Assembly (NCBI RefSeq): GCF_000024365.1
Contig: NC_013235.1
Location: 3,348,001 to 3,412,000, forward strand
Direction: 5' to 3'
DNA length: 64,000 bases
Source: Nakamurella multipartita DSM 44233
GTDB lineage: Bacteria; Actinomycetota; Actinomycetes; Mycobacteriales; Nakamurellaceae
A program made the translations under genes and the position numbers. The number at the start of each line of letters is the position of its first letter. Position 1 is the first letter of the stretch. This document shows, in pieces, positions 29,940 to 39,400 of this stretch. The notes below the pieces were generated by a model that did no database searches, was not told the DNA's origin, and was given only the letters and a program-made list of their open reading frames with translations.

Positions 29940-31290
29940 CGTCGTCGGTCGCCGGTCCGGCCGCGCCGCCGTCCGGGCCGGGGGCCACAGCCGGGATCAC
30001 AGTCGGGATCACAGCCGGAATCACGGCCGGGATCACGATGCCTTCGCGCAGCAACCGGCGGGCGACCACCAGCTGCTCGGCGTCGTCCAGGTTCGGCAGC
30101 TCGTCGGCGGTGAATGCCTTGCCGGACAACACGATCAGCAGCGCGGCGTGCACCTGTTCGGGCCAGCTGACGGTGGAGTCGATCAGGCTGAGCACCCATT
30201 TCTCACCCTGTTGCCGCAGCCGCGGCCGCAGGCCGGGGCGCAGCACCAGCGGGGTCTGCGGGTCCAGCGTCGCGGCCGCGCGCAGCTGGGCCAGCGGCGC
30301 GATCGGCGCCGGCCGGGTCTGCCCGACCTGCTGGGGCCCGACCCGTCGGGCCGCGGCCCGGTAGAGCTCGGGCCCGGCCTGACCGAGCCGGTCGACCAGC
30401 CGTTGCGCCGCCTGGCGCAGGTGGGTGGCCATGGCGTCGACGTCGGTGACGTCCACGCCCATGGGCAGGGATCGGCGCAGCTCGGGGTCGTCCTCGGCGG
30501 CGGCGATCAGTTCGCGGGCCAGGTCGTAACCGGTCAGCGGGTGCACGCCGATGGTCAGGTGGATCGACAGCTCACCCTGGGCGACGGCGGAATGCAGGTA
30601 GCCGCGGGGCAGGTACAGCGCGTCGCCCGGTCGCAGCAGGGCGTCGATGGCCGGCGCCTGGGCCGCGCGGTCCTGCACCTGGGCCCGGCGCCCGTCCCAC
30701 GTCTGGTGCGGGAGCGGATCGGGCAGCACCGGCTCGTGGATGCGCCAGTGCTTGGTGCCGGCGATCTGCAGGACGAACACATCGTGGGTGTCGTAGTGCG
30801 ACGCGAAGCCTTGATTCTGCGGCGGCGTGATGTAGGCGTTGATCTGGACCGGGTGCCCGAGCTCGGCGGCCAGCTCGCTGCCGAACCGGACCAGTGGCGG
30901 CCAGGTGCGGTGCAGTGCTTGCAGCACCAGCGTCGCCCCGCCGGCCAGTTGGGCCAGCACCTTGTCGTCGGCGACCTGGTCGGTGATGGTCGCGCCGGCG
31001 CCGCCGCCGCGGGTGAAGCTCGCGCTGGAGAGCACCGAGCCGTTCTTGGCCATCCGCAGGAACGGGGTACGCAGCCCTCGCTCGGAGACCAGTTCGTCGA
31101 CGGAGTCGGCCGAGAACAGGTCGCTGAAGTCGTCGTTCAGCTCGGCCGCCGTGGTCAGCAGGGGGGCCTGCGCCCAGTAGCGCTGGGCGAAATCGTCCGC
31201 GTCGATGGCGATGCACCGCTGCACGGGTGACCAGTGACGCGGGGGGCGCCCGGCCGAGCCGGACGCCCCCGTCGAATCAAGGGCTGGCAT
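29932..31290 (-). CDS. JmjC/cupin-4 domain 2-oxoglutarate-dependent hydroxylase-like protein
   Basis: A 452-residue protein of the RoxA/MINA53/NO66-like cupin-4 family, whose studied members hydroxylate side chains of ribosomal proteins with iron and 2-oxoglutarate. The iron facial triad is present: HYD at about 165-167 (in GFASHYDTHDVFVLQIAGTK) and His about 233 (in PRGYLHSAV). A winged C-terminal region follows, ending with an unusual tail of four VIP(A/T)-type repeats and PGPDGGAAGPATDDGG. The ATG overlaps the stop of the ADGG-repeat gene (ATGA), so both are made together. The repeat protein is the obvious candidate substrate; this is inference. Confidence 0.85.
   Translation of the reverse strand: MPALDSTGASGSAGRPPRHWSPVQRCIAIDADDFAQRYWAQAPLLTTAAELNDDFSDLFSADSVDELVSERGLRTPFLRMAKNGSVLSSASFTRGGGAGATITDQVADDKVLAQLAGGATLVLQALHRTWPPLVRFGSELAAELGHPVQINAYITPPQNQGFASHYDTHDVFVLQIAGTKHWRIHEPVLPDPLPHQTWDGRRAQVQDRAAQAPAIDALLRPGDALYLPRGYLHSAVAQGELSIHLTIGVHPLTGYDLARELIAAAEDDPELRRSLPMGVDVTDVDAMATHLRQAAQRLVDRLGQAGPELYRAAARRVGPQQVGQTRPAPIAPLAQLRAAATLDPQTPLVLRPGLRPRLRQQGEKWVLSLIDSTVSWPEQVHAALLIVLSGKAFTADELPNLDDAEQLVVARRLLREGIVIPAVIPAVIPTVIPAVAPGPDGGAAGPATDDGG
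29987..30034. repeat. 12-bp tandem repeat in the 3' end of the cupin gene
   Basis: Four near-identical 12-mers of the type ACAGCCGGGATC. They are in frame and encode the VIPA repeats near the C-terminus, so copy number can change without a frameshift. Confidence 0.9.
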
Positions 31291-31715
31291 CAGCCGGCGC
31301 CACCATCAGCGCCACCGTCGGCCCCGCCGTCCGCGCCACCGTCAGCGCCACCATCGGCCCCGCCGTCCGCGCCACCATCGGCGCCACCGTCGGCGCCCCC
31401 ATCAGCACCGCCGTCGTGCACCCCGGGAACGCCACCGGCGCCACCGTCGGCCGGGCCCTCGGCCCCGCTGTCCGCGCCACCGTCCGCGCCACCATCAGCG
31501 CCACCGTCGGCACCACCATCAGCACCGCCGTCGTGCACCCCGGGAACGCCACCGGCGCCACCGTCGGCCGGGCCCTCGGCCCCGCTGTCCGCGCCACCAT
31601 CAGCGCCACCGTCGGCTCCCCCGTCATGCACGCCGGGCACGCCGCTTGCCCCACCGTCGGCCGGACCCTCGGTCGCCGCGCCGCCGGTCGTGATGTCCTC
31701 GTCGCTCAAACCCAT
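31290..31715 (-). CDS. ADGG-repeat acidic protein (candidate modified peptide/scaffold)
   Basis: A 141-residue protein: a short leader-like start MGLSDEDITTGGAATEG, then three copies of a unit EGPADGGAGGVPGVHDGG followed by ADGG repeats (2, 4 and 9-10 copies) and ADSGA between units. It has no Cys, Lys, Arg, aromatic residue or signal peptide; composition is almost only Ala, Asp, Gly with one His per unit. GGAGGG lies 6 nt before the ATG. The stop overlaps the start of the cupin hydroxylase gene (TGA within ATGA). Regular frame use, a good ribosome site and coupling argue that it is a true gene. No function is known to me; a substrate for the neighbouring hydroxylase is inferred. Confidence 0.85.
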   Translation of the reverse strand: MGLSDEDITTGGAATEGPADGGASGVPGVHDGGADGGADGGADSGAEGPADGGAGGVPGVHDGGADGGADGGADGGADGGADSGAEGPADGGAGGVPGVHDGGADGGADGGADGGADGGADGGADGGADGGADGGADGGAG

Positions 31716-31837
31716 CGGAAACCCTCCATCGATGAACGTCTGGCGAACCCCCGCGGCCCGCAGACTCGCCGGTCCAGTACCCGAAACCGTGCCCGGGTAA
31801 CGCTACTGAGTGGGTACGACGACGGCGACTCGAGGGT

Positions 31838-31871
31838 CCGACGGGGTGGTCAGCCGACGGGGTGGTCAGCC
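31838..31871. repeat. Short tandem duplication at the DUF1802 gene end
   Basis: CCGACGGGGTGGTCAG occurs twice in tandem and is followed by a third partial copy; the second copy contains the DUF1802 stop codon. The rest of 31716-31837 shows no gene and should hold the promoter or leader of the ADGG-repeat gene. Confidence 0.8.
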
Positions 31872-32426
31872 GACGGCGGCCCGCACCCGGGCCGCGACGG
31901 CCCGCAGGTCGGACTCGTCCGCGGCGGGGTCGACCGCGGTGGGCACGTCCAGGACGGCCGGGTCGATGGGCAGCTGCACCCAGCTGCGGCAGCCGCCGTA
32001 CTCGGGCCGCACCGGAATCTCGATCGGGGCGGGCAGCGGCCGGGCCGAGACCACGATCGCGGCCAGCCGGTGCTTGGGCCGAAAGTCGATGCGGTTGGTC
32101 CGGACCGACTCGGTGGTCCAGATGTGCAGCGGCGCCAGCTCGGCGATCCGGTCCGGCCGGGCCACCTCGACGACCTCGACCACCGACAGCACGGCCCGCA
32201 CGACGACGGTCCCCTCGGTGACGTCGGCGGTGCCCAGCGGCAGCAGGTCGGCGTGTTCGGGACGGGTCGATGCGGCGTGGCTGTGCGCCACCGTCGGGTA
32301 CAGCAGGAACCGCGAATCCTCGAGCGTGAAACGCTTTTCGTGGATGCCGCCCTTGCGCAGCAGTACCCGCTGCCGCCCCTGCAGCAGGGCGTGCGCCGCC
32401 GCGCCCCATTCCTTGAGGGCGATCAA
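31866..32426 (-). CDS. DUF1802 family protein
   Basis: A 186-residue protein of unknown function. It begins IALKEWGAAAHALLQGRQRVLLRKGG and continues IHEKRFTLEDSRFLLYPTVAHSH, which are the conserved parts of DUF1802 proteins. The start is a TTG that overlaps the tesB stop (TTGA), so translation is coupled to tesB. A later ORF extension upstream is only an overlap with tesB in another frame. No catalytic residues can be assigned. Confidence 0.8.
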   Translation of the reverse strand: MIALKEWGAAAHALLQGRQRVLLRKGGIHEKRFTLEDSRFLLYPTVAHSHAASTRPEHADLLPLGTADVTEGTVVVRAVLSVVEVVEVARPDRIAELAPLHIWTTESVRTNRIDFRPKHRLAAIVVSARPLPAPIEIPVRPEYGGCRSWVQLPIDPAVLDVPTAVDPAADESDLRAVAARVRAAVG

Positions 32427-33439
32427 CGCAGCCGGACCAGACCCTCCTGGACCACGGTGGCCAGCATCCGGCCCTCCCGGTCGAAGAAGTGGCCGGTGCC
32501 CAGCCCGCGGGCGCCCGAGGCACTGGGCGAGCGGGTGTCGTAGAGCAGCCACTCGTCGGCCCGGAAGGGGCGGTGGAACCACATGGCGTGATCCAACGAG
32601 GCGGCCTGCATGTTGTCGTACTCGAAGGAGAGCGCGTGCGTCTTGAGCACCGAGTACAGCAACGTCAGGTCGGACAGGTAGGCCAACAGGCACACGTGCA
32701 GCAGGTCGTCGTCGGGCAGAACGCCGTCGGTGCGGAACCAAACCCGGCTGTGCGCACCGATTTCCGGCCCGGTGAGCCGCGATTCCCAGGGCGGGTCGTC
32801 GATGTAGCGCACGTCGAAGGGCCGCGGGATCTGACCCCAGACCGCCATCCGGTCCTTGAACGGGGCGATCCGCTCGGCGTAGGTGGGCAGCGACTCGGGC
32901 GGGGGCACCGAGGGCATCGGCTCCGCGTGATCGACCCCGGGTTCGTCGACCTGGAACGAGGCCGACATGGTGAAGATCGGCTTGCCGTGCTGGATCGCGA
33001 CGACCCGCCGGGTGGTGAACGAGACCCCGTCCCGGGCCCGGTCCACCTGGTAGACGATCGGCTGCCGCGGGTTGCCCGGCCGCAGGAAGTAAGCGTGCAG
33101 CGAATGCACCCGCCGTTCGCTGGGCACCGTGCGACCGGCGGCGGTCAACGCCTGCGCGGCGACCTGCCCGCCGAAGACGCGCTGCGGCGACATCTCGGGT
33201 GAGACGCCCCGGTAGAGGTTGTCCTCGATCCGCTCCAGATCGAGCAAGGCGACCAGGGAGTCGACGACGCCCTGCCCGCGCAGCACCCCGTCGGTGTCCC
33301 GGACCTCAGCCGGTCCGGCAGCCGATTCGGGCGCCGCCGGACTCGGAACCGCCGATGCGCCGGCCACCGCATCGTTCGCGGTGGCCGGCGCAGCCGACGA
33401 CTCCGGATCACCGTGGCCCCGGTGCCCGAAGATCGCCAT
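32423..33439 (-). CDS. tesB: Acyl-CoA thioesterase II
   Basis: TesB hydrolyses acyl-CoA to free fatty acid and CoA. The 338-residue protein has the double-hotdog hallmarks: NLYRGVSPEMSPQRVFGGQVAAQAL, RVHSLHAYFLRPGNPRQPIVYQVDR (in pieces, HAYFLRPG and YQVDRARDG) and the C-terminal SLDHAMWFHRPFRADEWLLYD with the catalytic Asp. About 50 Ala/Pro/Ser-rich residues precede the normal start. The gene begins inside the pyk stop (TGATG), as tesB follows pyk in mycobacteria too. Confidence 0.95.
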   Translation of the reverse strand: MAIFGHRGHGDPESSAAPATANDAVAGASAVPSPAAPESAAGPAEVRDTDGVLRGQGVVDSLVALLDLERIEDNLYRGVSPEMSPQRVFGGQVAAQALTAAGRTVPSERRVHSLHAYFLRPGNPRQPIVYQVDRARDGVSFTTRRVVAIQHGKPIFTMSASFQVDEPGVDHAEPMPSVPPPESLPTYAERIAPFKDRMAVWGQIPRPFDVRYIDDPPWESRLTGPEIGAHSRVWFRTDGVLPDDDLLHVCLLAYLSDLTLLYSVLKTHALSFEYDNMQAASLDHAMWFHRPFRADEWLLYDTRSPSASGARGLGTGHFFDREGRMLATVVQEGLVRLR

Positions 33440-34857
33440 CAGTCTTTGTGGCTCAGCCGGTGCACCCGAATGAGGTTGGTGGAACCGGAGGTGTTCGGCG
33501 GCGCGCCGGCCACGATGACCACGGTGTCGCCGGATTCGAACCCGGGGATCTCCAACATGGCCTGGTCGACCTGCTCGACCATCTCGTCGGTGGTGTCCAC
33601 CGGCGGGGTGACGAAGGTCCGCACGCCCCAGGTCAGGGCGAGCTGGTTGCGCACCTCTTCCTTCGGCGTGAACGCGATGACCGGCAGCCCGGTGTGCAGG
33701 CGGGCCATCCGGCGCACGGTGTCACCGGTGAAGGTGAACGCGATGACGGCCTTGGCGTCGATCCGCTCGGCGATGTCGCGGGCCGCGAAAGACAGCACGC
33801 CACCACGGGTTCGCGGGGTGTGGGTCAGCGCGGGGGCGGCGACCGACTCGGTCTCGACGGCCTCGATGATCCGGGCCATGGTCTTGACGGCGATGATCGG
33901 GTACTTGCCGACGGAGGTCTCCCCGGACAGCATGACCGCGTCGGCCCCGTCCAGGATGGCGTTGGCGACGTCCGAGGCCTCGGCCCGGGTCGGCCGGGAG
34001 TGCTCGATCATCGAGTCGAGCATCTGGGTGGCGACGATGACCGGGCGGGCGTTCTCCCGGGCCACCTGCACGGCGCGCTTCTGGACCAGCGGCACCTGCT
34101 GCAGCGGCAGCTCGACGCCCAGATCGCCGCGGGCGACCATGATTCCGTCGAACGCGCGCACGATCGCTTCGAGATTGGCGACGGCCTCGGGCTTTTCCAG
34201 CTTGGCGATGACCGGGCGGCGATCGGCCCCGACCTCGTCCATCACGTTGCGGACCAGGTCGACGTCGGTCGGCGAGCGGACGAAGGACAGCGCGATCACG
34301 TCGACACCCAGGGACAGCGCGAACTTCAGGTCGGCGATGTCCTTCTCGGACATGGCCGGCACCGAGACGTTCATGCCGGGTAGCGAGATGCCCTTGTTGT
34401 TGGAGACGGGGCCGCCCTCGGTGACCGAGCAGGTCACGTCGTCGCCGTCGACGGCGGTGACGACCAGGCCGACCTTGCCGTCGTCGATCAGCAGACGGTC
34501 ACCCGGGCGGGCGTCCCGGGCCAGGCCCTTGTAGGTGGTGGACACCCGGTCCTTGGAGCCGACGACATCCTGCACCGTGATGGTCACCGTGTCGCCGGTG
34601 TTCCAGTCGTGCGGGCCGTCGGCGAACCGGCCGAGGCGGATCTTGGGGCCCTGCAGGTCGGCCATGATGGCCAGCGCCTTGCCGGAAGACCTGGCCGCAT
34701 CCCGCAGCCGGTGGTAGATCACTTCGTGGTCCGCGTAATCACCGTGCGAGAAATTCATCCGGGCCACGTTCATCCCGGCGTCCAGCAGAGCGGCGATCGC
34801 CTCCTCCGACGAGGTGGCCGGACCCAAGGTGCAGACGATCTTTGCGCGACGAGTCAT
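33439..34857 (-). CDS. pyk: Pyruvate kinase
   Basis: Converts phosphoenolpyruvate and ADP to pyruvate and ATP. The 472-residue protein carries RAKIVCTLGPATSS, ARMNFSHG, ADLQGPKIRLG, ALSFVRSPTDV, the metal-binding MVARGDLGVELP and PVIVATQMLDSMI in normal order. Length is typical. It has its own upstream gap (34858-34946), the probable promoter region, with an AT-rich GATCATAATGTGATC palindrome-like stretch around 34906-34920, and is co-transcribed with tesB. Confidence 0.97.
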   Translation of the reverse strand: MTRRAKIVCTLGPATSSEEAIAALLDAGMNVARMNFSHGDYADHEVIYHRLRDAARSSGKALAIMADLQGPKIRLGRFADGPHDWNTGDTVTITVQDVVGSKDRVSTTYKGLARDARPGDRLLIDDGKVGLVVTAVDGDDVTCSVTEGGPVSNNKGISLPGMNVSVPAMSEKDIADLKFALSLGVDVIALSFVRSPTDVDLVRNVMDEVGADRRPVIAKLEKPEAVANLEAIVRAFDGIMVARGDLGVELPLQQVPLVQKRAVQVARENARPVIVATQMLDSMIEHSRPTRAEASDVANAILDGADAVMLSGETSVGKYPIIAVKTMARIIEAVETESVAAPALTHTPRTRGGVLSFAARDIAERIDAKAVIAFTFTGDTVRRMARLHTGLPVIAFTPKEEVRNQLALTWGVRTFVTPPVDTTDEMVEQVDQAMLEIPGFESGDTVVIVAGAPPNTSGSTNLIRVHRLSHKD

Positions 34858-34946
34858 GCCTGTACCCTAGCGGACTTCTGAACCGATACAGAAGACAGGG
34901 TCACATGATCATAATGTGATCGCTGTCGCACCCTGGGGTCCCGCCA

Positions 34947-34991
34947 CCGCGTCCCCCGCCCCCCGAAAATCAGCGAGGGCGGGGGGCGCGG
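34947..34991 (-). terminator. GC-rich hairpin after gltD
   Basis: Two 15-nt arms (34947-34961, 34977-34991) pair with a single imperfect position and enclose a 15-nt loop containing AAAA. It starts 7 bp after the gltD stop; no U-tract is seen. Confidence 0.6.
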
Positions 34992-34997
34992 TCCCGG

Positions 34998-36461
34998 TCA
35001 GCGCAGGGCGGTGGCGGTCGGTTCCAGCGGGTCCGGCAGGAAGCTCTGGCCGGCCAGGTAGGCATCGACACCTGCGGCCGCGGAACGACCTTCGGCGATC
35101 GCCCAGACGATCAGGGACTGGCCGCGGCCGGCATCGCCGGCGACGAAGACGCCCGGCACCGAGGTCATGTAGTTCTCGTCGCGCACGATGGTGCCGCGCG
35201 AGGAGATCTCCACGCCGAGCGCGTCCAGCAGGCCCGGCCGCTCGGGGCCGACGAAGCCCAGGGCGATCAGGATCATGTCGGCGTCGATGTGGAACTCGGT
35301 GCCCTCGGTCGGGATGAAGCCGCCCGGAATCCGCTTGCCCTCGACCAGGTTCAGGCCGGTGACCTTGCCGTCCTGGCCCTCGATGGAGGTCGAGTTGACG
35401 CCGAAGACCCGCTCGCCACCCTCCTCGTGGGCGGCCGAGATCCGCAGCATCAGCGGGTAGGTCGGCCACGGGGTGGACTGATCACGGGTGGGCGGCGGCA
35501 TCACGTGGATGTCCAGCTGGGTCACCGAGGCCGCGTTCTGCCGCAGCGCGGTGCCGTAGCAGTCGGCCCCGGTGTCGCCGCCGCCGATGATCACCACCCG
35601 CTTGCCCTCGGCGCTGATCTCGACCTGCTCGCGGTTGCCCTCGCAGACCTCGTTCTGCTGAATCAGGTACGGCATCGCCAGGTGCACGCCGTCCAGATCC
35701 CGGCCGTCCACCGTCAGCTCCCGGGGAACGGTGGACCCGGTGGCGATGATGGTGGCGTCGAAATCGGACTGCAGCTTGTCGACGGTGACGTCGCCGTCGC
35801 CGTCACCGCCGACGGCACAGCCGGCGACGAACGTGACGCCCTCGGCCTCCATCTGGGCCAGCCGGCGGTCCAGCACGTCCCGGGCCATCTTGAACTCGGG
35901 GATGCCGTAGCGCATCAGACCGCCGATGCGGCCGTCCCGCTCGAAGACGGTCACCGCATGCCCGGCCCGGGCCAGCTGCTGGGCGGCGGCCAGGCCGGCC
36001 GGACCGGACCCGATCACCGCGACCGAACGGCCGGTGGACAGTTCGGCCGGCCGGGGCTCCAGGCCGTCGCCGTCGGCGATGGCCCGGTCGGCGATTTCCT
36101 GCTCGACCAGCTTGATCGAGACCGGGTCGTCGGCGATGCCCAGCACGCAGGCACCCTCGCAGGGCGCCGGGCACAACCGCCCGGTGAACTCCGGGAAGTT
36201 GTTGGTCGCGTGCAGCCGGTCGGAGGCCTCGGCCCACTTGCCGGTGCGGACCAGGTCGTTCCACTCCGGGATGATGTTGCCCAGCGGGCAACCCTGGTGG
36301 CAGAACGGGATGCCGCAGTCCATGCACCGGGCGGCCTGGTTGCGGGTGGCCTGCTCGTCGTAGGGCTCGTAGACCTCGCGCCAGTCCTTCAGGCGCAGCG
36401 GGATGGGCCGGCGCGCCGGCCCGCCCCGGGTGTGCTTGAGGAATCCACTCGGATCAGCCAT
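34998..36461 (-). CDS. gltD: Glutamate synthase small subunit (NADPH)
   Basis: GltD feeds electrons from NADPH to GltB for glutamate synthesis. The 487-residue protein has the Cys-rich N-terminus ([24 protein letters not shown] and [12 protein letters not shown]), an FAD site [21 protein letters not shown] near 150, an NADPH site [13 protein letters not shown] and a C-terminal [22 protein letters not shown]. Its ATG overlaps the gltB stop by 8 nt, fitting the strict pairing of the two subunits. Confidence 0.97.
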   Translation of the reverse strand: MADPSGFLKHTRGGPARRPIPLRLKDWREVYEPYDEQATRNQAARCMDCGIPFCHQGCPLGNIIPEWNDLVRTGKWAEASDRLHATNNFPEFTGRLCPAPCEGACVLGIADDPVSIKLVEQEIADRAIADGDGLEPRPAELSTGRSVAVIGSGPAGLAAAQQLARAGHAVTVFERDGRIGGLMRYGIPEFKMARDVLDRRLAQMEAEGVTFVAGCAVGGDGDGDVTVDKLQSDFDATIIATGSTVPRELTVDGRDLDGVHLAMPYLIQQNEVCEGNREQVEISAEGKRVVIIGGGDTGADCYGTALRQNAASVTQLDIHVMPPPTRDQSTPWPTYPLMLRISAAHEEGGERVFGVNSTSIEGQDGKVTGLNLVEGKRIPGGFIPTEGTEFHIDADMILIALGFVGPERPGLLDALGVEISSRGTIVRDENYMTSVPGVFVAGDAGRGQSLIVWAIAEGRSAAAGVDAYLAGQSFLPDPLEPTATALR

Positions 36462-39400
36462 GACTGGCCTCCATGATCATCTCGTCGGCGTCGACCCCGA
36501 GCGCGGCGGCCTCGGCGCGCAACCCCAGCACCCGTCGGTAGTCGCGGGGCATCACCCGGGAGAACCGGACCGCGGCGATCGGCCAGTCGGCCAGCAGCGC
36601 GGCCGCTACCCGGGAACCGGTCAGCTTGGCGTGCGAACCGATGACCTCACCCAGCCAGGCCACCTCGTCGACGTCCAGCGCCTCCAGGTCGACCAGCTCC
36701 GGGTTCACCTTGGCCGGTTCCGGGTCGAGCAGGTAGGCGATGCCACCGCTCATGCCAGCCCCGACGTTGCGTCCGGTGCGGCCCAGGATGACCACCCGGC
36801 CACCGGTCATGTACTCGCAGGCATGGTCGCCCGTGCCCTCGACCACCATCAGCGCACCCGAGTTGCGGACGGCGAACCGCTCGCCCACCCGGCCGCGCAG
36901 GTAGATCTCGCCGGAGGTGGCGCCGTAACCGATGGTGTTGCCGGCGATCACCTGGGTCTTGACCCCGGGCGCCTGGGACGGCGAGTTCTCGTCCGGCCGG
37001 ACCACGATCCGGCCCCCGGACAGGCCCTTGCCCACGTAGTCGTTGGCGTCGCCGAGCAGATCGATGGACACCCCGCGAGGCAGGAACGCGCCCAGCGACT
37101 GGCCGGCGGTGCCGGTCAGGTTGACCTCGATCGTGTGGTCGGGCAGCCCCTCCGGGCCGTGCACCCGGGTGACCTCGGAGCCGAGCATGGTGCCGGCGGT
37201 GCGGTCGACGTTGCGGATGGGCAGGTCGATGCGCACCCCCCGGGCATCCTGCAGGGCCGGGGCGGCCAGCTTGATCAACTGGGCGTCCAGGGTCTTGGAC
37301 AGGTCGTGCCGGGCCGGGTTGGTGCACGAGTACTCGCTGGCCACCTGCGGGATCTCCAGCAGCGGGGCCAGATCCAGCCCGCGGGCCCGGTGGTGCTCCA
37401 CCGCGGCCGAGACGTCCAGCATCTCGGCATGCCCGACGGCCTCGTTCACCGAGCGGAACCCGAGCGCGGCCAGGTACTCCCGGACCATCTCGGCCACGTA
37501 GAGGAAGAAGGTCTCCACGAACTCGGGGGTGCCGGTGTAGCGCTCGCGCAGCACCGGATTCTGGGTGGCGATGCCCACCGGGCAGGTGTCCAGGTGACAG
37601 ACCCGCATCATCACGCAGCCGGCGACCACCAGCGGCGCGGTGGAGAAGCCGAACTCCTCCCCGCCCAGCAGCATGGCCACGACGACGTCCCGCGGGGTGC
37701 GCAGGCCGCCGTCGACCTGCACCCGCACCTGCTCGCGCAGCTGGTTGATGCGCAGCGTCTGCTGGGTCTCGGCGATGCCGAGCTCCCACGGCTGGCCCGC
37801 GTGCTTGAGCGAGGTCAGGGGCGCCGCGCCGGTGCCGCCGTCGTAGCCGGCGATGATCACCTTGTCGGCGTGCGCCTTGGTGACGCCGGCCGCGACCGTG
37901 CCCACGCCGGGCTCGGAGACCAGCTTGACCGACACGTCGGCCGCCGGGTTGGCGTTGCGCAGGTCGTGGATGAGCTGCTTGAGGTCCTCGATCGAGTAGA
38001 TGTCGTGGTGCGGCGGCGGCGAGATCAGCCCGACGCCGGCGGTGGCGTGCCGGGTCGAGGCGATCCACGGGTAGACCTTGCTGCCGGGCAGCTGACCACC
38101 CTCACCGGGCTTGGCCCCCTGGGCCATCTTGATCTGGATCTCGGCCGCGTTGACCAGGTACGGGCTGGTCACGCCGAACCGGCCGGAGGCGACCTGCTTG
38201 ATCGCCGACCGGCGCACCGGGTCGAGCAGCCGGTCGACGTCCTCGCCGCCCTCGCCGGTGTTGGACTTGCCGCCCAGCCGGTTCATCGCGATGGCCAGCG
38301 TCTGGTGCGCCTCGATCGAGATCGAGCCGTAGGACATGGCCCCGGTGACGAACCGCTTGACGATCTCGCTGGCCGGCTCGACCTCCTCCAGCGGCACGGG
38401 GGTGGCGTCGGCGGTGCGCAGCTCGAACAGCCCGCGCAGCGTGCCGCCCTGCTTGGTCAGCTTGTCGACCGTCTCGGCGTAGCGGCGGAAGATCTTCTGC
38501 TGCTTGCTCCGGGTGGAGTGCTGCAGCAGGTAGACCGTCTCCGGGTTGAACAGGTGGATCTCGCCCTCACGGCGCCACTGGTACTGGCCGCCGATCTCCA
38601 GCCCCCGGTGCTCCAGGGTCTGCGGGTTCGGCACGAAGGCCAGCGCGTGCCGGGCGGCCACGTCGTTGGCGATGGTGTCCAGGCCGCTGCCGCCGGTGCG
38701 GGTGGTGCTGCCGGTGAAGTACTCGTCGAGCACGTCCTGGTTCAGGCCGAAGACGGCGAACACCTGCGCGGCCCGGTACGAGCCGACGGTGGAGATGCCC
38801 ATCTTGCTCATCACCTTGAGCACGCCCTTGCCCAGCGCGTAGACGGTGTTCTTGACCGCCTTCTCCGGGGTGACGTCGCCCAGCTGGCCGTGCCGGGACA
38901 GGTCCTCGGCGGTCTCGATGGCCAGGTAGGGGTTGACCGCGCCGGCGCCGTAGCCCAGCAGGGTCGCGATGTGGTGGACCTCGCGGGCATCGCCGGACTC
39001 GACGACCAGCGCGACCTTGGTCCGCGACTTCTGCCGGACCAGGTGCTGGTGCACCGCCGAGGTCAGCAGCAGCGACGGGATCGGCGCCTTGTCGGCGGTG
39101 GAGTGCCGGTCCGAGAGCATGATCACCCGCGCGCCGCGGGCGATGGCCTCGTCGGTCTCCAGCCGACATCGCTCGATCGCGGCGGCGAGCGCTTCCCCAC
39201 CGCCGTGCACGTCGTACAGGCCCGAGATGGTGGCCGAGGCGAAGCCGGGCAGGTTGCCGTCGGCATTCATGCCCATCAGCTTGGCCAGGTCGTCGTTGTC
39301 CAGGACCGGGAACGGCAGCACCACCTGGCGACACGACCACGGCCCGGGTTCGAGCAGGTTGGCCTCCGGCCCGATCACCGAGGACAGCGAGGTGACCACG

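Noticed and set aside
27848..30199. A 783-codon minus-strand frame spanning the esterase and Suc/Fer genes
   Set aside because: Out of frame with both real genes, Pro/Arg-rich noise without motifs.
31227..32543. Plus-strand frames reading APPSAPPSAPPS and ATVSATIGPAV repeats
   Set aside because: These are antisense to the ADGG-repeat gene. The minus-strand reading has a ribosome site, coupling to the cupin gene and a sensible start, so it is preferred.
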